NCBI GenBank assembly: GCA_013286945.1
Contig: JABDET010000010.1
Location: 1-35,715, forward strand
DNA from: Candidatus Melainabacteria bacterium
Lineage (GTDB): Bacteria; Vulcanimicrobiota; JABDET01
DNA: 35,715 nucleotides
Direction: 5' to 3'
Shown: positions 14,945-22,773 of the stretch, piece by piece
Numbering within the stretch: the first letter of the stretch is position 1
Layout of the letters: each line of letters begins with the position of its first letter
Made by a program: the position numbers and the translations under genes
Notes under the pieces: model-generated
The model's database searches: none
Seen by the model: only the letters and a program-made list of their open reading frames with translations
What the model was told of the DNA's origin: nothing

Positions 14945-15418
14945 TTAGTGCTTCAATTTCCACTCGGAATAATCTTTGAAAAGACCCTTGATCACAGCAT
15001 AGTTGCTGGCCTGATTGCCGAAATGCTCTTTCAGGTCTTCGGCGAAGCAGCTGAAACAGAGAGCTGCTGCTCCGCCAATTACTCCACCACAGATAAGCGG
15101 AATGGAGTCAAAGCACCATCCGGCCGCTAAGCCGCTAGGAATGGCGAGAGTGCCGACAGTTTTAAGCGTTCGGTCGGCTACTTTAGCGGCTCTTGCAAGG
15201 GCCTCGTATTGCTTTTGCTTTGCTTCAGCATAGGCAATTTTTTGAGAAACAGGTCCTTCAGGGATTCGTCCTATTTTCTTTTCGATAAGATCATCGTTGT
15301 GCCTGGATCCCAGCGTGGGAGCCTCCAGGTGAGAATACCTTGAAAATGGCCCCCTATAGGATGGTTGCGCGTACTCTTTAATCACTTCTCTGTTAGTAAC
15401 GACAGGTACAGTATTCAT
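14945..15418 (-). CDS. Hypothetical membrane-associated protein
   Basis: A 157-residue protein I do not recognise. The N-terminal 60 residues are polar (PSYRGPFSRYSHLEAPTLGSRHNDD). A helical AEAKQKQYEALARAAKVADRT follows at about 64-84, then a hydrophobic Gly/Ala-rich pair of segments (about 87-125; PSGLAAGWCFDSIPLICGGVIGGAAALCFSCF) that could be a membrane hairpin with four cysteines, and a charged tail. AAGGAGG lies 6 bp before the ATG, a strong Shine-Dalgarno. It lies between queF and the RHH gene on the same strand. A TTCACA/TTAAAC pair 11 bp apart is found about 75 bp upstream, a weak echo of the boxes before genes B, C and D. Confidence 0.65.
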   Translation of the reverse strand: MNTVPVVTNREVIKEYAQPSYRGPFSRYSHLEAPTLGSRHNDDLIEKKIGRIPEGPVSQKIAYAEAKQKQYEALARAAKVADRTLKTVGTLAIPSGLAAGWCFDSIPLICGGVIGGAAALCFSCFAEDLKEHFGNQASNYAVIKGLFKDYSEWKLKH

Positions 15419-15510
15419 GGATGACCTCCTTGGCCCTTAGTTTATCAGGCTAAAGTCCAGCAAACAAGAGCATGACGACTTCTTTTGTTTAACAATTTGT
15501 GAATTTTCCG

Positions 15511-15909
15511 CTAGTGGGTGGGGCTAGGTTTCGGGTAGCGGGCTTCGATCTTAGAGTGCATGCCGCCGCGTGTGTTAAACTCACCGGTTACCACGCAAGA
15601 TACAGGTTGGCATGATTTTACAATGTCTTCGAGGATGCGGTTAATCGCGTTTTCATAAAAGATGCCGAGGTTTCGATATTCCAAGAGGTAGTGCTTCAGG
15701 CTTTTCAGCTCGAGACATTCCTTATCCGGTGTGTAGACAATGGTGACTGTTCCAAAGTCCGGAAGACCGGTTTTCGGGCAAACCGAAGTATATTCTGGAA
15801 CCACAATCGTGATCTCGTATCCCTGGTATTGATTCGGCCAAGTTTCGATTCGGGGTAGGGGAGCATCTAAGCCAGCTCTGGCGCCCTCAATATATTCTTT
15901 CGTCTTCAT
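15511..15909 (-). CDS. queF: NADPH-dependent preQ0 reductase
   Basis: Reduces 7-cyano-7-deazaguanine (preQ0) to preQ1 in queuosine synthesis for tRNA. The 132 residues are of the short single-domain QueF type. The catalytic cysteine is C44 in EYTSVCPKTGLPDFG, with D51 nearby; the NADPH-binding QueF motif is ELKSLKHYL at 67-75; FYENAINRILEDI and GEFNTRGGMHS complete the active site. It is the only queuosine gene in the window. It is divergent from the MFS gene with about 45 bp between start codons; no preQ1 riboswitch fits in that space. Confidence 0.95.
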   Translation of the reverse strand: MKTKEYIEGARAGLDAPLPRIETWPNQYQGYEITIVVPEYTSVCPKTGLPDFGTVTIVYTPDKECLELKSLKHYLLEYRNLGIFYENAINRILEDIVKSCQPVSCVVTGEFNTRGGMHSKIEARYPKPSPTH

Positions 15910-15954
15910 GAGGGTGTAGAAATTGGCGAGGGATTCATTCTTTTCCTGTTGAAG

Positions 15955-17244
15955 ATGTCAAAAGTAATGTTCCCGCGGATTGCCCTTCCTCATGCTTACA
16001 GGGCCCTCCGCTATCGCAATTTTCGCCTTTACTTCTTTGGCCTTTTTACCTCAGCCATTGGATCGTGGATGGAAAACACCGCTCAAAGCTGGTTGGTTTT
16101 TCGTTTAACCCATTCCTCATTTCTTCTTGGTTTGGTTATGTTTGCAGGGCAGTTTCCGGTTTTTGCCCTGAGTTTAGTGGGTGGAGTTGTTGCGGATCGT
16201 TATTCTCGTCGCACACTCATTTTAATCACTCAGACCCTTCAAATGATTCAAGCTTTCGTTTTGGCCTCTCTGACTTTGACCAATCGGATCACTGTTTCGG
16301 AAGTGATTTTCTTGGCTGCCTTCCTAGGTCTTGTAAATGCTTTTGATATTCCGGCAAGGCATGCGCTGACAGTTGAAATGGTTGAGCCCGAAGCCTTTCC
16401 TAGCACGATTGTGATGAATGCAACCGCTTTCACAGCAGCCCGCGTGATTGGTCCCCCATTGGCGGCCGCCATTCTTGCGTTCAGCAATGAAGGGGTTTGC
16501 TTCTTGATTAATGCGTTTAGTTTCCTTGCGGTGCTGTGGGCTTTGCTCCTTATTCCCGTGAAGCAAAAGCGGAAAGAAAGCCAAGGAGCATCTCCCTTTA
16601 CTTCTCTTTGGGAAGGGGTGACCTATGCGTATCGATCCTTACCCATGCGAGCGTTCCTTGGATTGCTCGGTCTCGTGAATTTGATGGGGGTTTCGTATTC
16701 AGTGTTGATGCCAGTTTTCGCGGAGAAGGTTTTGCATCGAGGAGCCGGTGGGTTTGGCATCTTGCTTGGCGGGGTTGGCTTCGGAGCTTTTCTTGGTGCG
16801 TTTTTTATCGGGGCGCGTAAGAACATGAGCGGATTGGGGAAGATCATCGCGGTTTCCTGTATCTTGTTTAGCAGTTGCGTGATTCTTTTTTCGTTGTCTC
16901 GAAGCTATCCACTTTCCTTTTTCTTGTTGGTGGTTGTTGGTTTTGGACTCATGGCTCAAACCACTTCCACAAACACGCTCATTCAATCACTTGCTCCCAG
17001 TCAACTCCGTGGGCGTTTGATGAGTCTTTACGCGATGATGGTTGTCGGGGTGGGGACATTCGGTAGTTTGCTCGCCGGCGTTCTCGCAGAGCATTTCGGT
17101 GCACCGATGGCCACCGCCATTGGAGGGTTCGCTTGTTTGCTTGGAGCGATTTGGTTTGCCTTGCTCATTCCAAGAATGAGGCCAATCGTGCGTAAAGGGC
17201 TTAAAGCTTCTCCCCTTCTAACCTACATCGAAGGTACGCATTAG
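15955..17244 (+). CDS. MFS transporter of the EntS/MFS_3 type
   Basis: A protein of about 429 residues with some 12 membrane segments. The N-terminal YRALRYRNFRLYFFGLFTSAIGSWMENTAQSWLVFRLT and the following GGVVADRYSRRTLILITQ (MFS motif A) are typical of the EntS/MFS_3 branch, whose members export siderophores or drugs. The conserved ANTTSTNT-like segment appears as AQTTSTNTLIQSLAPSQLRGRLMSLYAMMVVG near residue 350. Substrate is unknown. The ATG at 15955 is chosen over the TTG at 15949; the Shine-Dalgarno is weak. The 3' end overlaps the aminopeptidase gene on the other strand by 4 bp. No siderophore genes are nearby. Confidence 0.88.
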   Translation: MSKVMFPRIALPHAYRALRYRNFRLYFFGLFTSAIGSWMENTAQSWLVFRLTHSSFLLGLVMFAGQFPVFALSLVGGVVADRYSRRTLILITQTLQMIQAFVLASLTLTNRITVSEVIFLAAFLGLVNAFDIPARHALTVEMVEPEAFPSTIVMNATAFTAARVIGPPLAAAILAFSNEGVCFLINAFSFLAVLWALLLIPVKQKRKESQGASPFTSLWEGVTYAYRSLPMRAFLGLLGLVNLMGVSYSVLMPVFAEKVLHRGAGGFGILLGGVGFGAFLGAFFIGARKNMSGLGKIIAVSCILFSSCVILFSLSRSYPLSFFLLVVVGFGLMAQTTSTNTLIQSLAPSQLRGRLMSLYAMMVVGVGTFGSLLAGVLAEHFGAPMATAIGGFACLLGAIWFALLIPRMRPIVRKGLKASPLLTYIEGTH

Positions 17245-18416
17245 ATTAGGATGATCGCGTCTTGGAGTTCGGGGGGATTGACCTCGACGTGACGTTCATC
17301 GACGTACACGTCGACCTCGCTTCGGATGCCGAAGTCTTTGAGATAGATCCCGGGTTCGATCGAGAAACAGGTTTTCGGAATGATGCGCCGGTGCTCCTCG
17401 GTTTCGAAATTGTCGATGTTGGCACCAATCCAGTGGACCTCATCCCCAATGGAATGCCCGGTTCGGTGGGTGAAGTGTTCCCCATAACCTCGCGTGGTAA
17501 TCACGTGGCGCGCCTTGTCATCGATCACATAGCCAAACAAAGGATGTCCAGCTAAGACACGCCCACGCACAAAGTCGATGGCCTTATCTCGTGCTTCGCG
17601 CACAATGTCGAAGACCTCTTGAATCTTCGGAGGGATTTCTTCCCCCACATACCCTACCCAAGTGATGTCAGCATAGGTCGATTCCTTTTCGTTCTTCTTG
17701 CACCAAAGATCGAGGAGAACCAAGCTCCCCGGTTTGATGGTGAAATTGGTTTTCTTCGCGGGAGCGTAGTGTGGATTCCCGGTATGAGCATCCACAGCCA
17801 CGATGGGGGGATAGTTGCTGATGTACCGATTTCGCTTGAAACGGTTCACGAGAAACTCTTGGACCACAAGCTCGCTTACCGATTGTTTCTTTTTAAGGGA
17901 GGTTCGTATGAATGAGAACGCTTCATTGACACACTCAAAGAGAAAGGCCGCCGCCTCACGATGCGATTTGAGTTGCTTGTCATTTAATTTGGCTTCAACT
18001 TCTTGAATCAGGTCTCCTGAGCTCACCACCTGGACACCAAAGCTTTTGATGAGCTCCACGGTTCCTGCATCCACTTTTGAAATGTATGGGACGGCATTCT
18101 TTGGGGAATATTGCATGGCGACTTGCTCCACGGACCGAACCACTTTGCGGAGCATTTCTTCAAGTTCAAGGCGTCCAGAATAAAGAATGGTTTCGCCTGG
18201 AAGCTCTTCCAAAGCGTCGGGCTCAATTCGGTGGGCAAGCTTCACGGGTGAACCTTGGGAGGGGATGAAATAAAACCAGCGCCGAGTCCGATTTTGTTTC
18301 GGGGTGAGCTGAAGCACGTGAAAAGCCAGAGAGTCCTGCCCGCGAAAATCGTAGAAAAGCCAAGCAGGAATCTTCAGGCGTTTGAGCGCCTTTTGAATGT
18401 TATCGATGTTTAAAAT
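17241..18416 (-). CDS. M24-family Xaa-Pro aminopeptidase/dipeptidase, apparent AUU start
   Basis: Metallopeptidase that removes residues next to proline. The C-terminal pita-bread domain has all five metal ligands: D236 (LLDLWCKK), D250 (YADITW), H321 (GHSIGDEVHW), E354 (SIEPGIYL) and E367 (RSEVDVYV), counted from the AUU. The 391-residue reading begins at ATT (18416-18414). No ATG, GTG or TTG exists between the upstream in-frame stop and a GTG at 18317. Starting at that GTG would remove IPAWLFYDFRGQDSLAFH, which matches the conserved start of this subfamily (WLLYDFRGSNP-like). GGAG lies 6 bp before the ATT. It follows the Spy-like gene by 25 bp and overlaps the MFS gene tail by 4 bp. Confidence 0.88.
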   Translation of the reverse strand: MLNIDNIQKALKRLKIPAWLFYDFRGQDSLAFHVLQLTPKQNRTRRWFYFIPSQGSPVKLAHRIEPDALEELPGETILYSGRLELEEMLRKVVRSVEQVAMQYSPKNAVPYISKVDAGTVELIKSFGVQVVSSGDLIQEVEAKLNDKQLKSHREAAAFLFECVNEAFSFIRTSLKKKQSVSELVVQEFLVNRFKRNRYISNYPPIVAVDAHTGNPHYAPAKKTNFTIKPGSLVLLDLWCKKNEKESTYADITWVGYVGEEIPPKIQEVFDIVREARDKAIDFVRGRVLAGHPLFGYVIDDKARHVITTRGYGEHFTHRTGHSIGDEVHWIGANIDNFETEEHRRIIPKTCFSIEPGIYLKDFGIRSEVDVYVDERHVEVNPPELQDAIILI

Positions 18417-18426
18417 GACTTACTCC
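18414..18426 (-). promoter_or_regulatory. Ribosome binding site and AUU start codon of the aminopeptidase gene
   Basis: Minus strand reads GGAG, TAAGTC, ATT. The GGAG is 6 nt from the ATT, ideal spacing. An in-frame TAA two codons before the ATT excludes a more distant start. Next in-frame standard start is 33 codons downstream, inside conserved sequence. Confidence 0.65.
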
Positions 18427-18441
18427 GCAGTGAACGCGCTT

Positions 18442-18951
18442 TTACTCGCAGCGGGCTTTAAACTGAGCGAGTTTCGCTTGCTGTGATGTCGAAAGAATGC
18501 GATTGAGTCGGCTAAAGAAAGTGTTCATGAGCTGGATTTTCTTGTGGTTCATGGTCAAGGCAATCCACTGAAGCTTCATTTCTTGGTTTGCCGTAAGGAG
18601 GAGACCTTTTGCCACTTCGGAAACCATGGCCTTTACCTCATCATCGGTTTTCATCTTCATCTCATCATGCCCCATTTTATGGTGTTTCATCATGGTTTTC
18701 ATCTCGGCCATTAGACCGTGAAACTGATCGGTAGAGAGAACTTGCCGGACATCATTCATCGCCTTTTCGTGATCTTTTTTCAATTCGTCATGCATTTGAT
18801 TGAAGTACAGGTTGTAGCTTGCGTATTGGGAAGAAGATAATCCAAGTTGGGATGGGAGCGATTTCCACATCTGCATCTCGTGATGATGAGCAAAGACCGT
18901 CCAAGTGGTCAATAAGAACAGGGTGAGTAAGCCAAGTGAAATGCGTTTCAT
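18442..18951 (-). CDS. Spy/LTXXQ-like periplasmic protein, His/Met-rich
   Basis: A 169-residue exported protein. Residues 1-21 form a signal peptide (KRISLGLLTLFLLTTWTVFA), cut before HHHEMQMW. The rest is predicted helical, with the LGLSSSQYASYN and STDQFHGLMAEMKTMM segments that recall the L-T-x-x-Q repeats of Spy/CpxP proteins, small periplasmic chaperones or metal-stress proteins. Dense His and Met residues (EMKTMMKHHKMGHDEMKMK at about 85-103) suggest copper or another soft metal as ligand. AAAGGAGGG lies before the ATG. It precedes the aminopeptidase gene by 25 bp and is divergent from hemQ. The family call is moderate; the metal is inference. Confidence 0.75.
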   Translation of the reverse strand: MKRISLGLLTLFLLTTWTVFAHHHEMQMWKSLPSQLGLSSSQYASYNLYFNQMHDELKKDHEKAMNDVRQVLSTDQFHGLMAEMKTMMKHHKMGHDEMKMKTDDEVKAMVSEVAKGLLLTANQEMKLQWIALTMNHKKIQLMNTFFSRLNRILSTSQQAKLAQFKARCE

Positions 18952-19008
18952 TCGATAACCCTCCTTTGTTTTGTGAAGCGACTCCCATTTCGCCCACTTT
19001 TCACCCCT

Positions 19009-19029
19009 TTCCTTTAGGGGACACTTCCG
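19009..19029 (+). repeat. Second, single-arm copy of the REP-like sequence
   Basis: This 21-bp stretch, containing ggggacacttcc at 19017-19028, is identical to 2421-2441. The opposing arm is missing here. It lies in the 181-bp gap between the Spy-like gene and hemQ, which otherwise shows no clear feature. Confidence 0.7.
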
Positions 19030-19132
19030 GGGAGATCAAAGGAATACGTGGGGTGGCTTTGGAATCTTGGCTTCAACAGCAAAATCAGTCAAGCCTTCAA
19101 CAAAGCACTGATTCCCAAGGAGGAAAGCAATC

Positions 19133-19855
19133 GTGGAAGAGCCCAAGAGACAATTTGTGAATTTTGCTTTTTTTAAAGTTTCTAAAGAGTGGCGAAAGCT
19201 CGGAGAAGAAGAGCAAAAGAAAGGGAAAGAAGAGTTTGTTCAAATTGTGCAAGATTATTCAAAGAAGTTCACCATTCTTCCGTACACGTTAGTCGGTGTT
19301 CGCGGGGATTGTGATTTCATGCTGTGGCGAATTGGGTATTCTCTCGAAGAGTTTCGAAACATGCAATCCGAATTGTATGGATCACGCATGGGTCCTTACC
19401 TTGAAGCCCCTTATTATTACTTAGCCATGACCCGCCGTTCGATTTACCTCGACCCGATTCATCCAGAGCATGATGAAGATCGGACACGCATCATTCCGGG
19501 GAAGAAGCCTTACCTCTTCGTGTATCCCTTTGTGAAAACAAGGGAATGGTACGCTCTTCCAAAAGCCAAGCGGCAAGAGATGATGGATGAACACATCACG
19601 ATTGGGAACCGTTATCCAAGTGTCCGGTTAAACACCACCTATTCTTATGGCTTGGATGATCAAGAATTCGTGGTGGCTTTTGAAACACACAAGCCAGAGG
19701 ATTTTCTCGATTTGGTGATGGAGCTCCGAGAAGCAGCCGCCAGCCGCTACACCAAGCAAGATACCCCAACACTCACTTGCATCGCGGGAGGAATTAGCGA
19801 AGTCTTAGATTCGTTAGGAAAGCGCGGTGAAGTGAGAAGCTTAGCACACCATTAG
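19133..19855 (+). CDS. hemQ: HemQ-type coproheme decarboxylase (chlorite dismutase family)
   Basis: Converts coproheme to haem b, the last step of the coproporphyrin-dependent haem pathway. The 240 residues carry the HemQ signature: Y131, K135 and W139 in FVYPFVKTREWYALP, the proximal haem ligand H154 in MMDEHITIG, and NTTYSYGLDDQEFVVAFETHKPEDFLDLVMELRE. It lacks the distal arginine context of true chlorite dismutases as far as I can judge by eye. The GTG start is supported by AAGGAGGA 8 bp upstream. It heads an operon with hpnA (14-bp gap). Tryptophan 2,3-dioxygenase in this window needs haem. This pathway is typical of monoderms and of some diderm phyla such as Nitrospirota and Acidobacteriota, not of Proteobacteria. 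Confidence 0.93.
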   Translation: MEEPKRQFVNFAFFKVSKEWRKLGEEEQKKGKEEFVQIVQDYSKKFTILPYTLVGVRGDCDFMLWRIGYSLEEFRNMQSELYGSRMGPYLEAPYYYLAMTRRSIYLDPIHPEHDEDRTRIIPGKKPYLFVYPFVKTREWYALPKAKRQEMMDEHITIGNRYPSVRLNTTYSYGLDDQEFVVAFETHKPEDFLDLVMELREAAASRYTKQDTPTLTCIAGGISEVLDSLGKRGEVRSLAHH

Positions 19856-19869
19856 GGGGTAGGAGTCAC

Positions 19870-20871
19870 ATGTCAAGTCGAACAGTCCTCGTGACCGGGG
19901 CTTCCGGTTTTCTTGGAAGTCACGTGGTGCGCGCTGCATTAAAACGCGGGTTTCGCGTGCGGGCTTTTGTTCGCCCGAAGAGTTCGTTAAAGAACCTCGA
20001 AGGATTACCGATCGAGTTTTGCACGGGAGACATTCAGAGCCAGGCGGATCTCACGAAGGCGGTAACCGGGTGCTCCTGGATTTTTCATCTGGCTGCCGAT
20101 TATCGCTTTACGAGCTTGGAAGGCGAACAGGTTCTGAAAACCAACATCGATGGGACTCGGCGTGTTCTTGAGGTAGCCGAAAAAGCCGGAATTGAGCGAA
20201 TGGTTTACACCAGTTCAACCGCAACCATCGGGCTTCCCATCAATGGAAATCCGGCAGACGAGAAGACTCCACTTCAACAAAAAGATTTGGTTGGACCGTA
20301 CAAAAGAAGCAAGTATTACGCTGAACTTGAAGTGAAGAAGGGTGTAGAAAGAGGCATTCCGGTTGTGATTGTCAATCCAAGCGCCCCGGTTGGGACTCAT
20401 GATGGGAAGCCAACCCCAACAGGACGATTCATTGTTGACTTTCTCAATCGAAAGCTCTTTGCCTACACCGACACCGGCTTAAACATTGTCGATGCTGAAG
20501 ACGTGGCTGAAGGGCATTTCTTGGCTGCTGAAAAAGGAAAAATTGGGGAACGCTACATTCTCGGAAATCAAAATCTGTCGTTTAAAGAGATCTTGGAAAT
20601 TCTTTCAAAAATCACGAACATTCCTTCTCCCAAAGTTTGTCTTCCGCATTCGGTTGTTCTTTTCATGGCCCACATCAATGACATTTTTTCCCGGAATGTG
20701 CTTCGGCGTGAACCTGGGATTCCGGTTGAAGGGGTTAAGCTTTCGCGGAAAAAGATGTTTTTCAGCGCGGAGAAGGCGAGACGAGAACTGGGGATTCCCC
20801 AAACTGCTGTTGAAACCGCTTTAGCCAAAGCGGTTGGATGGTACCGTGAAAACGGGTATGTGCGTCAGTAA
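19870..20871 (+). CDS. hpnA: Hopanoid-associated sugar epimerase
   Basis: Extended short-chain dehydrogenase/reductase of 333 residues, named for its steady association with hopanoid clusters; its exact reaction is unproven. The NAD(P)-binding motif TGASGFLG is at residues 9-16, HLAADYRF at 73-80, TSS at 114-116 and the catalytic YxxxK at Y144-K148 (GPYKRSKYYAE). NPSAPVGTHDGKPTPTGR and NIVDAEDVAEGHFLA are typical of HpnA. TAGGAG precedes the ATG. The gene is second in hemQ-hpnA-hpnG-hpnI and its end overlaps the hpnG start. Confidence 0.95.
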   Translation: MSSRTVLVTGASGFLGSHVVRAALKRGFRVRAFVRPKSSLKNLEGLPIEFCTGDIQSQADLTKAVTGCSWIFHLAADYRFTSLEGEQVLKTNIDGTRRVLEVAEKAGIERMVYTSSTATIGLPINGNPADEKTPLQQKDLVGPYKRSKYYAELEVKKGVERGIPVVIVNPSAPVGTHDGKPTPTGRFIVDFLNRKLFAYTDTGLNIVDAEDVAEGHFLAAEKGKIGERYILGNQNLSFKEILEILSKITNIPSPKVCLPHSVVLFMAHINDIFSRNVLRREPGIPVEGVKLSRKKMFFSAEKARRELGIPQTAVETALAKAVGWYRENGYVRQ

Positions 20872-21589
20872 CAACAAAACAAGCTTTCCTTCCACGATTC
20901 TCATGGCAGCAATGGAACTCGAGGTGAAGCCCCTTCTTTCACAGCTTCGACTTGCGTCTCCCCGAAATCCACGGACCTACGATGGGGAAGTCAACGGTTA
21001 TCCGATCCGATTGGTCGTGACTGGTGTTGGAATGGAGTCCGCTCGTACGGCGGCTTTGTGGGTGGCTCGTCAGAAACCAGATCGGGTGGTGAGCCTAGGA
21101 TTTGCCGGGGGAATTTCCAATCGCCTTGCAGCTGGGGATCTCTTCATTCCAACTGAGGTTCGAAACCTGGCTGGGAAGAATTTCCCGCTTTCATCGCGCA
21201 TGCACTTGCCTGCACAAAAAATTTCCACCGGAGTTCTCTTGACTGTTGAATCCATTGTTCAAACCAGAGAAGACAAAGAAAAGCTTTCTTCCTTTGGCGA
21301 CGCTGTCGATATGGAAACTTTTGTTATCGCCGAAGTGATGCATGAGGGAAAGATTCCTTTTTGGTCCATTCGTGCGATTTCCGATGCGGTACACGAAACG
21401 CTTCCGTTAGACTTCTCTCCCGCAATCCAAGATGGGGAAGTGTTGGTTGGGAAAGCCATCGGGTTAATGTTAAAAAAGCCATTGCGGATTCCTCGGGTGC
21501 TCGGCTTGGGACTTCGATCCGGAAAGATCGCAAGGCAGCTGTGTTCACTCGTGCTATCGCTTCTTTTGAAACAAGGAAGCGGTGCTTAG
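20858..21589 (+). CDS. hpnG: HpnG adenosylhopane nucleosidase/phosphorylase
   Basis: Releases adenine from adenosylhopane, giving ribosylhopane, in synthesis of bacteriohopanepolyols. The protein (about 243 residues) is of the PNP/UDP phosphorylase fold: ILMAAMELEVKPLL at the start, LVVTGVGMESARTAALW, VVSLGFAGGISNRLAAGDL, and the nucleoside-binding VDMETFVIAEVMHEGKIPFWSIRAISDAV with the DMET motif. The ATG at 20858 is preferred; GTG at 20846 and TTG at 20834 are possible. It overlaps hpnA by 14 bp and hpnI by 8 bp, so the three are tightly coupled. Confidence 0.9.
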   Translation: MCVSNNKTSFPSTILMAAMELEVKPLLSQLRLASPRNPRTYDGEVNGYPIRLVVTGVGMESARTAALWVARQKPDRVVSLGFAGGISNRLAAGDLFIPTEVRNLAGKNFPLSSRMHLPAQKISTGVLLTVESIVQTREDKEKLSSFGDAVDMETFVIAEVMHEGKIPFWSIRAISDAVHETLPLDFSPAIQDGEVLVGKAIGLMLKKPLRIPRVLGLGLRSGKIARQLCSLVLSLLLKQGSGA

Positions 21590-22766
21590 TTTGATGAGTA
21601 GCCTCAGTGCTTTCTTTTTGTTGGCCTTGTGTGGCACCATTGGGTACTCTCTTTTTTCAGCCCTTCTCGTCCTTCGTTTCAAACAGAAACATCGAAGTGA
21701 GCATGAATGGAATAAAGCGATCTCGATTTCAGTTCTTCGTCCCTTACGTGGGGGAAATGAAGAAAGCTATTCAATTCTGGCCTCACTGTATCAGCAGACG
21801 AGCCTTCCCTCCCAGGTTTACTACGGGGTCGATGAGGCGAACGATCCGATTCTTTCGGTGGTGAATCGGCTGGAACGAGATTTTCCAGAAACCCCGACGA
21901 AAGTTTTCATCGGGGAGAAATCGGTTGGTTCTAACCGGAAGATTGCAAAACTTTCTGTGATGAGCGAAGGGTGCACAACCACTTTAGTGGCTGCCATTGA
22001 TCAAGACATTGTGATGCCGCAAAACCATCTTCGGAAAGTCATCAATCCCTTCCTGGATCCGAATGTGGGGCTTGTGACTTCATTGTATCGCCTCGGGGAG
22101 CCAAACACGATCGGCAGTGCTTTAGAGCTTCTGTCCGTGCACGCTGATTTTGTTCCCTCAGTTCTTATCGCTGAACAATTGGAGGGGGGACTTCATTTCG
22201 CGTTTGGCGCCACCCTGGTTTTTCGACGTGAAGTGTTGGAGACGATTGGGGGCTTTAAGAAAGTGCGAGATTGTTTAGCGGATGATCACGATTTGGGGCT
22301 TCTTGTCTCTCAAGCAGGGTATCGGGTGGTGTTGTCTGATTCAATCGTGGAACATCATCCGGGGAAACTCGATTTTAAAGGATACTGGGTTCGCGAAATC
22401 CGCGCGGCCCGAACCCATCGCATCTGTCGCCCGTTCGGCTATGCATTGAGCCTCTTAACACACGGTGTTCCGTGGATCTTGGGCCTCATTCTTGTTTCGG
22501 GGTTCACCCCTCTTGTGGAAGGAGTCGTTTTAGTTTGGGGAGCTTCGCGCCTTGCCGCGGTGATTTTGTCCCATCGGCTGTTAACCGAGAAGAAAGGTGC
22601 GTGGTGGCCTTTGCTTTTGTTGCCATTGCATGAAGTGATGCGCTGGGTTTTTTGGATTGTAGCATTTCTCGGCAACAAGATAAGCTGGGGTGGAGTGGCG
22701 TATCAAGTGAGGTCAGACGGAACGATGAAGCCAGAAGAAGACTTAACGGGGCCCCGAAGCGGGTAA
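21582..22766 (+). CDS. hpnI: HpnI hopanoid glycosyltransferase
   Basis: GT21-type (ceramide-glucosyltransferase-like) enzyme that adds N-acetylglucosamine to bacteriohopanetetrol, the first step towards the cyclitol ether head group. The 394 residues start with a membrane segment (8-32), then SVLRPLRGGNEESYSILASLYQQ, the metal-binding DQD at 140-142, FGATLVFRREVLETIGGF (208-225), the DDHDLG acid box at 234-239, and three or four C-terminal membrane segments. The GTG at 21582 has AAGGA about 4 bp upstream and overlaps hpnG; an ATG at 21594 is an alternative. HpnK, the deacetylase for the product, is at 29087-29974; HpnJ is not in the window. It ends 7 bp from the convergent adhesin gene. Confidence 0.92.
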   Translation: MLSLMSSLSAFFLLALCGTIGYSLFSALLVLRFKQKHRSEHEWNKAISISVLRPLRGGNEESYSILASLYQQTSLPSQVYYGVDEANDPILSVVNRLERDFPETPTKVFIGEKSVGSNRKIAKLSVMSEGCTTTLVAAIDQDIVMPQNHLRKVINPFLDPNVGLVTSLYRLGEPNTIGSALELLSVHADFVPSVLIAEQLEGGLHFAFGATLVFRREVLETIGGFKKVRDCLADDHDLGLLVSQAGYRVVLSDSIVEHHPGKLDFKGYWVREIRAARTHRICRPFGYALSLLTHGVPWILGLILVSGFTPLVEGVVLVWGASRLAAVILSHRLLTEKKGAWWPLLLLPLHEVMRWVFWIVAFLGNKISWGGVAYQVRSDGTMKPEEDLTGPRSG

Positions 22767-22773
22767 AAGGGAG

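Noticed and set aside
15419-15510. Fourth copy of the TTNACR promoter before the gene starting at 15418
   Set aside because: Only two hexamers (TTCACA, TTAAAC) are in phase and the nearest -10-like sequence is about 40 bp away instead of 31-32; kept only as a weak hint.
15910-15954. preQ1 riboswitch upstream of queF
   Set aside because: The gap to the divergent gene is about 45 bp and no H-type pseudoknot sequence is visible.
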